64,000 nucleotides of DNA, from contig VCJN01003245.1 of assembly GCA_006384855.1 (NCBI GenBank), forward strand, positions 32,686 to 96,685. The letters run 5' to 3'. This document shows positions 1-10,738 of this stretch, one piece after another. A program made the position numbers and the translations under genes. How positions within the stretch are numbered: position 1 is the stretch's first letter; each line of letters opens with the position of its first letter. This stretch comes from Tetraselmis striata. Its lineage: Eukaryota; Chlorophyta; Chlorodendrophyceae; Chlorodendrales; Chlorodendraceae. Below the pieces are notes generated by a model. The model did not search any database, was not told the origin of the DNA, and saw only the letters and a program-made list of their open reading frames with translations.

Positions 1-202
1 AGCGGGCGCGCGATATTGTGCGTTTTAATCCTTGTTGTGTTGCCGCGGGTCGTGATGCGCTCTTGAGAGTTGAGTGGAGATAACGATGTAAGCTTGGCGC
101 GCTCTTCGGGACCCAGTTGTTGAAGTGCGGCGCGCTCGCGGTCGGTCGTATTAAACACCTTAAGGCCACGTTTCATTTCCGGCCGTAACCGTAGTCGCAA
201 AT

Positions 203-314
203 GATGATTACTACATGTGCTAGCTGCAAAATTCAAGAAATCCATGCAGAAATCCAGAAGATAATCCAGCTACGGGCCACAAGAGGCGGGAACCGCCATG
301 ACAGCCACCGACAG
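203..314 (-). mobile_element. Severely 5'-truncated LINE copy (3' UTR only)
   Basis: A 112-bp segment, flanked on both sides by the same 16 bases (aaccgtagtcgcaaat at 187-202 and 315-330), which I read as a target-site duplication. On the minus strand it matches the LINE tail at 24439-24466 plus 27685-27766, ending in gctagcacatgta with a short taatcat-type tail. It contains the uninterrupted sequence into which the tyrosine-recombinase element at 24467-27684 inserted in its sister copy (junction at 290/291). It carries no coding sequence. Confidence 0.75.
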
Positions 315-330
315 AACCGTAGTCGCAAAT

Positions 331-981
331 ATTCGTACGGGTACTAAAATGCCATGTTAGGCATGTTTACGGTTGTGGCCGGCACCTTGAAATGTGACAT
401 CCCAGTTTTCGCCGCAACCGCAGTCGGCAGCGATTCGTTTTTGAATAGCGACTATTTTGAAAAGAAAAGGCGCGGGTGGACAAGCGGCTGCTCGGATCTC
501 GCCCCCTCTCCGCCACCAGCATTGGGACGATCACCATCCCGTGCGTGCGTATCCAAGCGCAGCCCGCTCGGGGAACCCAAACTGCCTCACCATGCCCATA
601 TACTCCAAGCTCGCGTTGGACAATGGCCACGGTGTGATGGCTGCCATTGTGGCGGGCATTGCCGTCGTCGCGCTTGTGAAGAGACAGCGCGACAAGGCTT
701 GCGCGCGTCGAGCTCTCAATGCCGAGCGCGGACGGGGACCTGCCCGTGCTGCGGCTATTCGGAGGAGGCCTCGCGTTCGGTACGTCAGCGCGCAAGGAGG
801 TGCCTTCCGCCGTAGGCGCCCGGAGTTCATGCAGTGGCATCTGGATTATGTCGACAACGTTGAGCATCTCGCGAGTGGCGAGGCCAAGATCTTGCTGGAG
901 GAGTTCCGCAACAATTGTAAATCACCTTCCCTTCCCACATCATCAAATCTTGCCAAACCATCGAATAGATGCACAGAGGCA
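331..981. other. No recognised gene
   Basis: Several overlapping open frames on both strands run through 354-999, but none has recognisable domain content and they contradict one another. I see GC-rich sequence and no feature I can support. Confidence 0.5.
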
Positions 982-1412
982 GCACCATGCTCGCTCTGAA
1001 AACTGATACAGATGCAGCAGGGCAGCAGCATGCTCGCTCTATAAACGGATACATCTGCAGCAAGGCAATTGCATGATCGTTGTATAAGCTGATACAGCTC
1101 CATCAAGGGCAGCCGCATATGCTCGCTGTATAAACCGATACACGTGCAGCATGACAGCATCATGATCGCTTTAAAAAATGATACAGCCGCAGCAGAGCAG
1201 CAGCATGCTCGCTCTATAAACGGAATACAGTTGCAGCAAGGCAACTTCATAATCGCTTGTATAAACTGATACATCTCCATCATGGCAGCAGCATGCTCGC
1301 TATATATATTGATACATGTGTTGCAGGGTAACGGCATGATCGCTCAAAAAATGATACAGCTGCGGCAGGGCAGCAGCATGCTCGCAGCGGCTCTAAAATA
1401 TGATACATCTGT
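982..1412. repeat. Minisatellite, about ten units of 41-46 bp
   Basis: Units restart at roughly 989, 1031, 1075, 1121, 1164, 1207, 1252, 1294, 1340 and 1380. Each has the pattern catg-(c/a)tcgct, then an A/T-rich core such as ctataaac or aaaaaatg, then gatacatctgcagca. Units alternate between a gctcgct type and a gatcgct/aatcgct type, suggesting a higher-order period of two units. The open frames across it are by-products of the repeat. Confidence 0.8.
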
Positions 1413-1489
1413 AGGAGATATACGCCGCGCAGTGATGCCGCAGGGATAGGACAGATGGACAAGAGGCAGCAATTTCAAACATACAGTAA

Positions 1490-2059
1490 TGAGCGAGGGA
1501 GGGGTAGCATCGTCACAGCGTACGTGACACAACGACATTGGCGTAGATGCAGCAGGGGCTGCAGCAGCAAGCACGTCGATGTTGGTGACGCTATTATTGG
1601 CCAAGTTCATGCACATACTGGTTAGCTCAGACAGTGATTGCAATGCAAATGTGTGTTGTGGGGTACTTGGTGAGAAAGATTGCATTTGCACTTTGATAGC
1701 TTCCAGGGCTGCAAGCCTTTCCTTTGCAGCTGCAGTCTTTTCGCAGCCCCAACTTGCTCTTTGATGTGGACGACTTGGCTAGTCAGTGACCCTTTCACTC
1801 CCAGCAAAGTGTTGGAGATGTCATTTGGCGTCTTGACCATCTCGTCATCCTCTGTAGGCGCTGGTGAGTCGTGGGCCTTGCCACCGGTAGCGGTGCTGGC
1901 AGCCACGCCGCCGCTCTTGCGCTTGGAGGGGCGCTCCCGGTCTTCCTCCTCGGCGTCAGCAACCGCTTCCTGGCGAGCTTTCTTGCGCTGGGCGGCGCGC
2001 CCTTCCGGGCGGCCGTTGCCACCAAGTGGTTGGGAGCCAGGGCGGAGACAAATCGTCAT
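1490..2059 (-). pseudogene. Decayed gene for a basic/coiled-coil protein, unknown
   Basis: On the minus strand the frame from 2059 gives a charged basic segment (ERPSKRKSGG) and an acidic stretch (TEDDEMVKTPNDI), leading into IKEQVGA. The helical heptad-like continuation (EKTAAAKERLAALEAIKVQ) then lies in a different frame and runs to about 1490. Either a frameshift or a missed small intron separates the two parts. The composition resembles the C-terminal part of DNA-binding accessory proteins of algal DNA transposons, but I recognise no family, so the function is unknown. Confidence 0.35.
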
Positions 2060-4306
2060 CCATGCCCGTAGCGCCTAGAAGCGGGGCTTGCGGCCGCGGC
2101 GGCGCGGGCGGGGGGGGGGGGGGGGTGGCCATCGCGAACAGTCGCTTGGGAGTGTTGTAGCCTGAGCACCCAACACGGCACGATGTGGGCGGACGACTGG
2201 CAAATGAGCCAGGTCGGTGACGTTTGGTCGCACCCCCTCAGTCCTATGAGTTCAAACGTTCAAACGGGCCCAGCATCAGCACGCCATGGCGCCCGGGCTA
2301 GTGCCGGGCCGGGCAGCAAGCAGGGCGCCGCCTAGCCCCTACGACCCTTTACGGCCGGCCTGTACATTGCGCTGAACATGTATATTATGCGGAAAGTATT
2401 ACTTCGATTTACGGCTGAGTGAGCCATATTTACGGCGGTCGTAAACATTGCGATATTTGCGACATGCGAGGCCAGCCGCAAATCCTCGGGCCGCAAATCC
2501 GCCAGTTTACGGTTACGGCTCAATATTACACCCCTCCACATAAGTATGGGGTTTGCGAATTTGATCCACATGCCCATGCACGGCTGCACCGAGGCCGTGC
2601 GCGCGTGCATGCGGGTTACTCAGGGTCGTACGGCTGGGGGGGGATGCCGCGATAGCGCGATACACCCCATATTGCCACGCGGGGGCCGTTGCTGTCAACG
2701 CTTTCATTCATTCAGAGCTTTTGACGCTAGCGCTTCAAAACCACAAATTGCGCCACTCGTGTGCACAAATAGGCATGGGGCACCACAGCCCCCGTACTCA
2801 TACCACGTCACCCTTGGTATGATAGATATCCACCATACACGTAGGGCATTGAAATTTTGTCATTCACGACCTGGACCAAGCCCTACGTGTCGATGACGAT
2901 GGTTTATGGCCAACATCATGGACAAAATGCGGCTGTAATCGTTGCACGCGCAGGCGGGAGAGGGCTCTCGCGGCCTCCTTGCCGTAGGCCAAAGCTTTTC
3001 TATAGCAGTGCATGGCCACATGCTCATAGCGCGCCATGGTGAGCCCAGTGGGGCGGCAATGGCGTGTACCGTAATGCGTCGATGCTTGTGGAAATAATGT
3101 TGTGAAAGGAGGGATCCGGCATGGCGGCCGTAGGCATCGCTCAAGGGGGGTATGTGCCACCAGCTTCCGTTGTTGTGGGGTTACTGGAAACGCATAGTGT
3201 GGCGCAAGTGCCACTCGTGTAGGGCACTTGTTAGGGCCACAGGGGTTGCTTACACCCTATGGTGGTAAAGGCTGAGCATGAATGTGCAATATTCCAGGAT
3301 TTCAGGTCATAAAACATAGATTTAGCTGCCCTACTATTCGTAAGCCCGGATTCGGCGACAAAGGGGCCTGGGACTTGTATGAAGGGGTGTACAACTCCGT
3401 GTTAAGCGATTACGACTACTCGCGCCGAGCCGCAACCGTAAATTCGTACCGGGCACCCGTACGGCCGAAAATGAAATGCAGCCTTGGCGACCATTATCTT
3501 GTCGCTATTCATTATTTCGTTTCTCGCTGTATGTAAGGATTATAATGAAAATAATATCACGACATCTTACGGGGAAGCGGCGACATGTACCGGACATGGA
3601 ATTTTGAATTACGCCTGATGTACGCGCCTACGCGTTACATGTGATACGCATAGCACAGGGGTTTTGGTCCACCCCCAGCGGGAGTCTGGAGTCTGGAGCC
3701 CGCCGCAGGCGCCGCTCAGGTCAAAATCCGGATTTCAACGCTAAAATATGCCAAGTTTTTGCATGTTTTTGCAATGCGTGTGGTACTTATGGTACTTATG
3801 GCTACCAACGTGGTGCTTTACAAGCGACGGCGGGAGCGAGTTTATGATGCCTGCCTATATATGGTGGACTTAAGCTAGCTTATGTTCGCAACACACAATC
3901 TTGATCTTGGCGGTGTCTGCGAAGTCACTGCTTACTCCTAAGGATGTATGGGTGACATACAACGTCACGATCCGCTGTAAGACATGGGCAATAAATTGCG
4001 AGTTATTAGCATGAAGTAGACAACAACACACTTGAACACAACTTGCGCGTGAAACATGTGCCTTGTCACGCACACAAACCCTTATTGCTCCCATTGGGGA
4101 AGAGCGGGGAGGATGTCACATGTTGTGGATGTTGCTTCTGGGCCGCCCATGACGAATAGCTCGGTACTTTGTCCCATGGGGGGTTGCATCAATCTGCGGT
4201 AGTGCAACACAAAACGTAGTTACCAGCACGAGCAAGAAATGCGGAAATGGAAAAAAGCCGAAAATATGTGCTAGTTGTCAAGATAGCTTTGCATAGACTT
4301 TTTGGA
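2060..4306. other. Gene-poor spacer with a G-tract
   Basis: I found no supportable gene. The segment starts with an uninterrupted G run near 2109-2126. The stretch 2340-2560 has several tttacgg/ccgtaaa motifs. Open frames on the minus strand at 2860-3214 have no recognisable content. A short imperfect duplication (ggtacttat twice) lies near 3782-3800. Confidence 0.5.
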
Positions 4307-4560
4307 TCATCTTTTTGAATAATGAAAAGAGAAAAATGACTGAAGGGAAGACCGGCAAGCCGTGCCATGGGGCCCAAGGACCATGGCAAGCTCTGCGTCG
4401 ATGTGACCGCACTTTCGACCGTTGGGGTCTATAGCCTCCACAAAAAAAGTGGGGTCAGTATCGCGATCGTGGTCGTGTTGTACGGTGTACCCGACATCTG
4501 GCTTCCACGTCCCCTCGTGATATTGTGTGGGCAACGATTGCCCATTTCTTGCAACGGTTT
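4307..4560 (-). pseudogene. Possible coding remnant, unknown
   Basis: The minus-strand frame ending at 4307 reads like genuine protein (YHEGTWKPDVGYTVQHDHD, then DPTFFVEAIDPNGRKCGHID), with a balanced mix of acidic, aromatic and aliphatic residues, unlike neighbouring noise frames. It has no ATG start; the frame opens at a TTG. It could be one exon of a gene or a transposon remnant. I do not recognise the family. Confidence 0.25.
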
Positions 4561-4654
4561 GGCGGACCGCTGAGACCCGGACAAAGGCTTGCCATCATCG
4601 AGAAAATGTAGCCTCGAGGCAGCATACATCTTCTGTGGAGTATTGCGTGCCGCT

Positions 4655-4770
4655 CTCGACAATATTATCGGTCACCACAGTACCCGCCATAGTCCTATAG
4701 GACCATAATCGCCCGCTACATGGGACCACTATTTCAGCTTTGTGCCGGCCTTCTGCCTGCACAACCCGCC
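4655..4770 (+). repeat. Dispersed repeat, MITE-like, copy 1
   Basis: It shares an ordered series of blocks with 59448-59560: tcggtcac, tacccgcc, cgcccgcta versus cgtccgcta, gggaccact, and a block reading ttgtgc(c/t)ggcc followed by gcctgcaca. The spacing is conserved, which points to a common mobile ancestor rather than chance. It has no coding capacity. Confidence 0.5.
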
Positions 4771-4936
4771 CTCCCCTTTCTTGTTTGTGCCTCTTCGCCG
4801 CTAGTCCCCCGCCCTTTCCGTGTAAGTAAGGCAACAAACCTTTCGGCTAATCTCCCTTGCCTCCCTCCCTTTGAAGTCTGGTCATACTCGAATTATATGA
4901 AAGGTTGAAAGTACACGGAGAAAAATACGACATGTC

Positions 4937-5162
4937 CCGTTGTCTGTCCGCTCGATAGAGCGATGGTCTCCTACTGAGGAGGTCCCCGGATCGATTCCCG
5001 GCTCTTTCAATGCATGGCAATATCGTCCGGGCCCGTGTCATACCAGGTTTACCCGGTTGAATGCGGGGTTCGAATGCGGCAACGTTCTAATGGCGCTATG
5101 ACGAGGTCAAGCGCTGGGGCGGCTTCGGCCGATGACCCGGGGCAAACTTTACTTTACTTTAC
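4937..5162 (+). mobile_element. tRNA-derived SINE, copy 1
   Basis: The head has a polymerase III box-B-like sequence (ggatcgattcccgg). A body follows with gggttcgaatgcggcaa and ggcggcttcggccgatgac. The 3' end is a short repeated tail (actttactttactttac). The same body and order occur at 10561-10738, 35311-35465 and 61700-62007. The T-arm does not pair properly, so it is not a working tRNA gene. Confidence 0.65.
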
Positions 5163-5189
5163 GATTGTTGTTACCCGACGTTGCAAATT

Positions 5190-5320
5190 CCGCCGTATAC
5201 ACGGCTAGTACGCTACACCCGTGCGTGTCCCGGCGTCCGTCCCTCACCCCTATATGACGCTCCGCGACGCGGCGGTGTCTCCCCCTTCTCCCTTTGCTCT
5301 AGCTTCCAGCTAGAGCAACG
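5190..5320 (+). repeat. Dispersed repeat R1, copy 1
   Basis: About 130 bp match 8191-8317 in the same orientation, including the identical block ggcgtccgtccctcacccct followed by atatga, and a shared tttgctctagctt. It may be part of a solo LTR or an unnamed short element. No coding sequence. Confidence 0.6.
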
Positions 5321-5434
5321 ACATCGAGACTCTGGTAGTCTCGCAAGGTGACAAGCGATCTCAAACAACGTTCGACGCCAGCCGCTCGCCGCGACTGCGA
5401 TGACATCATACCGAACTATGGCAAACACACAGCT

Positions 5435-5783
5435 TGTTAGGGTTGCGCCTAGCGACTGCTCTAATACCACCACAACTTGTGACGTTTTGTGACCAAGAAA
5501 TCATATTGCTGTACTGATATTTCAGCATGCGTATTATTACTGGTACAGCCACAATCAGACGCCAGTAATATTCCTTGCAACATACAGTACGCGTTACAAC
5601 TCCTAAATCATCAGGATAGCGCTACTAGCTGCCTATCCGCGGTACCGACGAGTGGGACTGCTACATGATAGATATGTAATGCCACCGGCATATTGTAACA
5701 GATTACATCCAGCAACGAACTCAATTCGCCAAAATACTACGAGTAGAGCCTTGTATCATTAAGTACTGCCACGAGTACTTACA
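5435..5783 (+). repeat. Gypsy element 5' LTR
   Basis: A near-identical copy lies at 6796-7144. It starts tgttagggttgcgcctagcg and ends gagtacttaca, so it has TG and CA ends. The flanking five bases are cagct at the left and caact beyond the right LTR, a possible decayed target-site duplication. Confidence 0.8.
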
Positions 5784-5916
5784 CTGGTTTCGGCTTCCTG
5801 TTACGATCCAGCTCCAGTTGCCGACCCACCGCGACCTGCTCTCGCACGCACGACGATACATTCGCGATTTCGCTGGTCATGCCGACCCTTGGTAACGATT
5901 CTGAGCCCTTCAACCG

Positions 5917-6510
5917 TTGTCCGAGTCGCGTGTCACCATGGCATCGCAGCGGAGCGCCCGTCAAGCCGGCTATCCTCCCTGTGGTCCACCCGCCGAGCAA
6001 TCTATGCGTCAGATTGTCGAGAAGAAGATGCTGGAAGCCCGTGTTATGGCACCAACTCAGAACATCATTCACAAGCTCGCCGACGTTTATGCTTTCTCAG
6101 CAGTCAAGGCCTTTCTGGAGAATGTCGACAAGGAGATTTCCGACCGCAAAACCAGCCATGTTGAGTTCGTAGAAGGAGACAAAGTCTGGCTCTCAACGGA
6201 GCACTTGCTCATACGCAAGTTCCGACAACGCTACATCGGCCCCTACCCGGTCACGGCCAAGATCTCCAGCCATGCGTATCGTCTGCGCCTGCCACCAACG
6301 TTCGACAGCCACAATGTGGTTCACATCAGTCGACTGCGCCAATGCGTCAACCCATACGCACAGCCCGATACAATTCCGTCTTGTGTGGAGCCCCGCGTCG
6401 ACGAGTTCATCGTTGAACGCGTGCTCGACTTCTCTATCGAGCGCCGCGAGGATCTGTTCAAGCGAGGACTCTGCCTCGTCTTTTTGGTGCGTTGGCTGAA
6501 CTACGAGTGA
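5917..6510 (+). pseudogene. Gypsy integrase C-terminal domain plus chromodomain-like tail
   Basis: The frame contains VEGDKVWLSTEHL, then FRQRYIGPYPV and SHNVVHISRLRQ, which are the classic C-terminal integrase blocks of gypsy elements (GDkVwl, kl..r..GPf.v, vfHvs.Lk). The end (DEFIVERVLDF, then FLVRWLNYE) resembles the start of a chromodomain of chromoviruses, which in the family directs insertion to modified histones. The catalytic core is missing, and the protein stops in or just after the chromodomain. It is not expected to be functional. Confidence 0.7.
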
Positions 6511-6795
6511 AGTCGCGACAGTTGGGAGCCATACAGCGCGCTGCGACGTGTCGAGGCGCTACACGACTTCGCGAGGGCGAGCCGACATCTGCAAGACACG
6601 CTACGCTCAAAGGAATATGCCAACCTGCGAGCGCACCGCCCGTCGCGTTTTCCACAGTCCATCCCGGAGCGTGGACACCTATTGTTGTTGTTGTTGTTGC
6701 TATATCACGCTTCCACCGCCAACCGACATCTGCGCCAGGCCTTCGGCGACACGAACAAATACTTTCCAGTTCGTCATTTATCAGAGGGGTGGGAA

Positions 6796-7144
6796 TGTTA
6801 GGGTTGCGCCTAGCGACTACCCTAATACCACCACAACCTGTGACGTTTTATGACCAAGAAATCATATTGCTATACTGATATTTCAGCGTGCGTGTTATTA
6901 TCGGTACAGCCACAATCAGACGCCAGTAATATTCCTTGCAACATACAGTACGCGCTACAACTCCTAAATCATCAGGATAGCGCTACTAGCTGCCTATCCG
7001 CGGTACCGACGAGTGGGACCGCTGCAGGATAGATATGTAATGCCACTGGCATATTGTGACAGATTACATCCAGCAACGAACTCAATTCGCCAATATACTA
7101 CGAGTAGAGCCTTGTATCATTAAGTACTGCCACGAGTACTTACA
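6796..7144 (+). repeat. Gypsy element 3' LTR
   Basis: Direct copy of 5435-5783 with scattered substitutions, so this insertion is clearly older than the copia element at 17098. Confidence 0.8.
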
Positions 7145-8190
7145 CAACTACCTTACAGCCTCTACGATTCGGAGGAGGGCGGTGAAGGCAACGCCGCGAG
7201 TGCGACATGTAACACCGCTAGCCTTAAAGCGCTGGTGCAACGGATGATGCTGCGACTCGACGAGCTAGACTCCCGCACCTCCTCCATTCAACAACCACCA
7301 CAGCAGATTGAAACTCTTCCCGCGAAGGTTGAAAGCCGTGCTACCCACGGTTGAAAGCCGTGCTGGAAGCCGTGATCCTGGAGAAAGCCCTACGGTTGGA
7401 GCCGGGCGTTACCCGTGGCACGGACCCGGGTACCGTGGTGCGCATGGAGATGTCCCGCGCCAGCCTGGCAGTCGTCGTACTCTTTATTCTTTTCTTCCGC
7501 GGTGGAGCGGGAGTTGAGTGATGTACGGGAGACCTCGCGGTCGCCCCGGAGTTCCGCCGGACGGGGGCATCCTCCTATACCATCGTGACCGGAATGGCCC
7601 GGGCGGCGCTCATGCAAGCAAGAAGTTGTTGTGCTGCCGGCTGCCTGTTTCAAACCATGCATGGATTGCGGAGCTGTTGCTCTATTTCCATGCCGCCCGT
7701 CAAGTGTTTTCCGGAGGGCACGTGCCAGCGGCCCGATGGAACATCGGCCACCGCGAGGGACGTGCCAAGTGGACGGCGGACACCCTCACTGTCTGGCTGC
7801 TGGTGGTGCTGACGGCCGTGCAAGAGCCCCCGCCCCTCTCACGTACGCCCCCCCCTCCCCCACACCCCGCGGGTTCGCGTGGACGCCCCAGTCCCTCCGG
7901 ATGGAGGCCTCTACATCTGCGTACGTGATCGGCGTGATGATGTAGAAAATCAGTTATTTCCGCGGTAAGCTGGGCGATGGAGTCCAGCGTAGTCCAAAGG
8001 TGCGCCGTGTCCGGCAGCGTGGCACTTCTGGCTAGTTGACTCCCTCGGCCGGTCAGCCAGCAGTGTTGCTGTGGCGACCTGATGGCAAACTGCGAGCCTC
8101 ATGCTTTGCTAATTGCCACATTGAATTTATATAGAGGTTTGAAGTACACATTGTGAAGGACGACGGGTATATTAGTACCAAACATAACAC
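7145..8190. other. No recognised gene; possible retroelement leader remnant
   Basis: Just after the gypsy LTR one plus-strand frame reads like a polar gag N-terminus (LKALVQRMMLRLDELDSRTS) for about 60 residues before a stop. A short tandem (gttgaaagccgtgct twice) lies at about 7329-7363. The rest shows nothing I can support. Confidence 0.35.
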
Positions 8191-8317
8191 ATCCCGCCGT
8201 ACACGGCTAGTGCACTACAAACGTGTGCCGGCGTCCGTCCCTCACCCCTATATGATGCCACGCGACATGGCGGTGTCTCCACTGTCCGCCTTTGCTCTAG
8301 CTTCTAGCTAGCGCAAC
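8191..8317 (+). repeat. Dispersed repeat R1, copy 2
   Basis: Same orientation as 5190-5320. Differences are scattered substitutions and small indels, for example atatgatgcc here against atatgacgct in copy 1. Confidence 0.6.
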
Positions 8318-8529
8318 CCTCCCTTCCCAACCCTTTCTTGCGTATTATGGGCTTTAAGCCCATGTGCCAAACGTTGTAGGAGCTCGGACGCCTTTTTGGC
8401 AAACTGCCAGCCCCCCTGCTTTGCTTGTCCCGGTACAAGTACGTGGCCGGCTGTGGGTTAGCCATGCTGCCCAGCGTCGTGACACTGACTAGAACAATCG
8501 CAAGAAGCACTTGCAGTATTCCGCGCCGC

Positions 8530-9949
8530 ATCAGTCGTATTGGATGGCATGCCGCTGTGGTGTGGTGCCAACGAGGACACACCCATTAACGGGTAGGCCT
8601 CCTGGTATCATGTCGGCTATTGGTCGGAGTCGTTGTTGGCCGGGTGATGTCCGTGGTGGTGATGTCCGGCCGGGGAGACGAAGCCGAATGGCCGGTGATG
8701 GCGCTGCATGTCGTCGTTGTCGCTCTGGGTGGGCCAATATTGCTGACGCTGGGGCCTGTTTTGATGGTTGTAGTCGTTGCGCAGGTTGTGGGCATAGCTG
8801 TCGTTGACGTGACGCTCCGCAGGCGTGCGATGAGAGTGACCATAGCTAGGGTTGTTCACGGTGCTGGGTGGGGCGGTGTCACCCAGGAGACGCATGCCGT
8901 TGGCATGGCGCCTGGCCAAACACTGTTGCTGAGCATGGCCTGGACGGTCACACCTGCTGCAGACGATGTTGGGCCTGGTGGCATGTAGTTGGTCCCTGGG
9001 GTCGCAAGAATTGAGGGTTGGCGTGCGTGAACGGGCGCGCTGCCGACGCTGACGCGTGCGCGCCTCCATGTTCTGTCCGGCACTTATGATGGTTGCCATC
9101 CTCTTGTTGACATCGGTTGCCGAGATGGTGGCATCGACAATGTGATCGTATGCTGGGTGAAGTCCTGGGATGAGGTAGTTGATGGCCACGTACTCGAATG
9201 TCCACTGACCATGTGCCTTGCGCAACAAATTCCAGAGGTTCCGGCAGCGGCGAACGTACACCTGGACCGGCTCATTTGGGAGCTGGCCTGCTGTGATTTT
9301 TTCCTCCAAGCACCTGCGCTCCTCTATGGCAGAGCCCTGGAGTTCAGTAAATAGAGCCGTCCAGGCCGCATATCCACACTGCCTGGAGTCCATGCTTATG
9401 CTGTCGACGATGGCCAGTGCCATGGGATAATTTGCTGTCACGTGGCGCAGGGCTGCCAAAAGAAAGGGCTGCTCCTGATGGGTGCCTTTGCCCTTGGTGG
9501 TGTCCAGGTAGCCGGCGCAGGTAGCCGGCGCTGCCGAGGGAGATCTTGATGGCCTGAGCATTATCACGCGTAGAGATGTTCTGGTCCCACACGGGGACCG
9601 TCGCGAGGTCGAGTGTCAGCTTCACTGCAGCTGGCTTGATATGCTGGATGTCGCCTGAGTCAATGTCTGATGCCTCGTCCATGTTGAAGGCGTCGTCAGA
9701 ACTGGTATCATCACGAAAGTTAGGCGGTGGCGGGGCGTCGCTAGGGTCGGTCTTGATCGCACTCTGCCGAGCCATATTGGCCAGGGGGGTGTTCATCATG
9801 CCGGTGTTGATGCTGGTAGACATTTGCGAAGGGATGGCGCACTTTGTGCTGGAGGATGTATAACTGTAGGGGTGGGCGGGTGGGAAGAAAAACTCGTCGC
9901 ACGGCGCCGTCGATCGTCGAAAGTTGTCGAGGGTCGAGATACACGCAGG
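8530..9949 (-). pseudogene. Copia gag remnant, frameshifted
   Basis: On the minus strand this is closely similar to the gag of the intact element at 17098-24425: the MSTSINTGMMNTPLAN start, a charged linker, the gag core and a CCHC zinc knuckle (CSRCDRPGHAQQQC). A 13-bp tandem duplication (ggtagccggcgca, near 9510-9537) shifts the frame after GSAGYL. The similarity stops near 8530, soon after the zinc knuckle, so the methyltransferase and pol regions are absent. It is a dead 5' fragment of a related element. Confidence 0.8.
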
Positions 9950-10015
9950 TTGAAGCCTATGGCAGGCGTCGAGCACGGGGCAAGACGTCGAACCAAAGGA
10001 GAGGGCCCAAAAACT

Positions 10016-10527
10016 TGTCGGAGGGGGGTTGTCGTAGTGATGGCTGAGTGGCGATGTCACTGATGGGGGGAGAGTCGGCGAGAGTCGGCGTGCACGCGTC
10101 GAATCACGTCGAGTGCCAGCAAGCAAGGTGCAAGCTGGAAAGGCAAAGGGCTGCTATGAGCCGTGGGCGATGGACGATAGGTAGTCGTTGTCGCCGTGGT
10201 GATGGCTGAGTGGCACTGTCACGAGAGAGAATGGGTGAGTCGGAACATTTCTGGGAAGAGCAGTTGACTGAATTACAAGGAGCCGAGGCTGGCAATTTAT
10301 ACCAGCCGGCTAGGTGTCAATTAGGACGGACACCTCTCCGTCCAAGAAGGCCAACTGGCAAAGATGCCTAGGTGCGTGCGTGCCATGCTTTGGTAACAAT
10401 TGGGTGCCGTACTTCTGCCATACGGTCCGAATTAGGCACATGTACGGTAGCCAGCTGTTCAGTGGAAAAATGCGGATTTCACAGAGAAAAAGCGGATTCA
10501 GGGTACCGGGGTACCCTGGGTCCAACA
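10016..10527 (-). repeat. Copia LTR, degenerate (5' LTR of the gag remnant)
   Basis: On the minus strand it starts TGTTGGACCCAGGGTACC and ends ccgaca, colinear with the LTRs at 17098 and 23944, with many substitutions. It keeps the gtacc palindrome near its outer end. It is much older than the intact copy. Confidence 0.8.
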
Positions 10528-10560
10528 AGATGTACATCCGCCAGCAACCAGCATGCTGCA

Positions 10561-10738
10561 GTAAAAGTTCGCCCCGGGACATCGGCCGAAGCCACCCCAA
10601 CACTTGACCTCTTGCGCCAACTGCTGTCGCAGGTCTGGCATAGCCCGTAAACCAAGGCCCCATGCATTCGAACCCCGAAGGGCTAGTCGCTAATGCATCA
10701 ACCGAGCATACCCAAGAGGCCAGGACACGCCGGGATGA
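10561..10738 (-). mobile_element. SINE, copy 2 (headless)
   Basis: The minus strand carries the SINE body: gcgtgtcctgg, ttgatgcatta, cccttcggggttcgaatgc, a gggctatgccagacctgcga block, and ggcttcggccgatgtcccgg followed by ggcgaactttta. The tRNA-like head is missing. Its 5' end abuts repeat R2. Confidence 0.65.

Larger units (their letters stand above)
5435..7144 (+). mobile_element. Internally deleted Ty3/gypsy retrotransposon
   Basis: Two ~349-bp LTRs enclose only about 1 kb. Just inside the left LTR, a frame reads HARRYIRDFAGHADP, resembling the RT-RNase H junction (yyRrFi.dFa..a.PL) of gypsy pol. It is followed directly by integrase C-terminus, so gag, protease, most of RT and the integrase core are gone. 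A polypurine-like agaggggtgggaa abuts the right LTR. It is a relic that needs proteins from elsewhere to move. Confidence 0.7.

Noticed and set aside
354-999. Protein-coding gene
   Set aside because: Five overlapping frames on two strands with no domain, no splice-consistent join and biased composition.
982-1412. CRISPR-like array
   Set aside because: The repeats are imperfect throughout, with no conserved repeat/variable spacer division and no cas genes; the window is eukaryotic.
4950-5010. Possible tRNA gene
   Set aside because: It has a box-B-like ggatcgattcc, but the T-arm stem does not pair and no proper acceptor stem closes it. The same sequence heads a dispersed repeat, so it is a SINE head.
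8620-8988. Plus-strand ORF over the copia gag remnant
   Set aside because: It is the antisense shadow of the minus-strand gag pseudogene.
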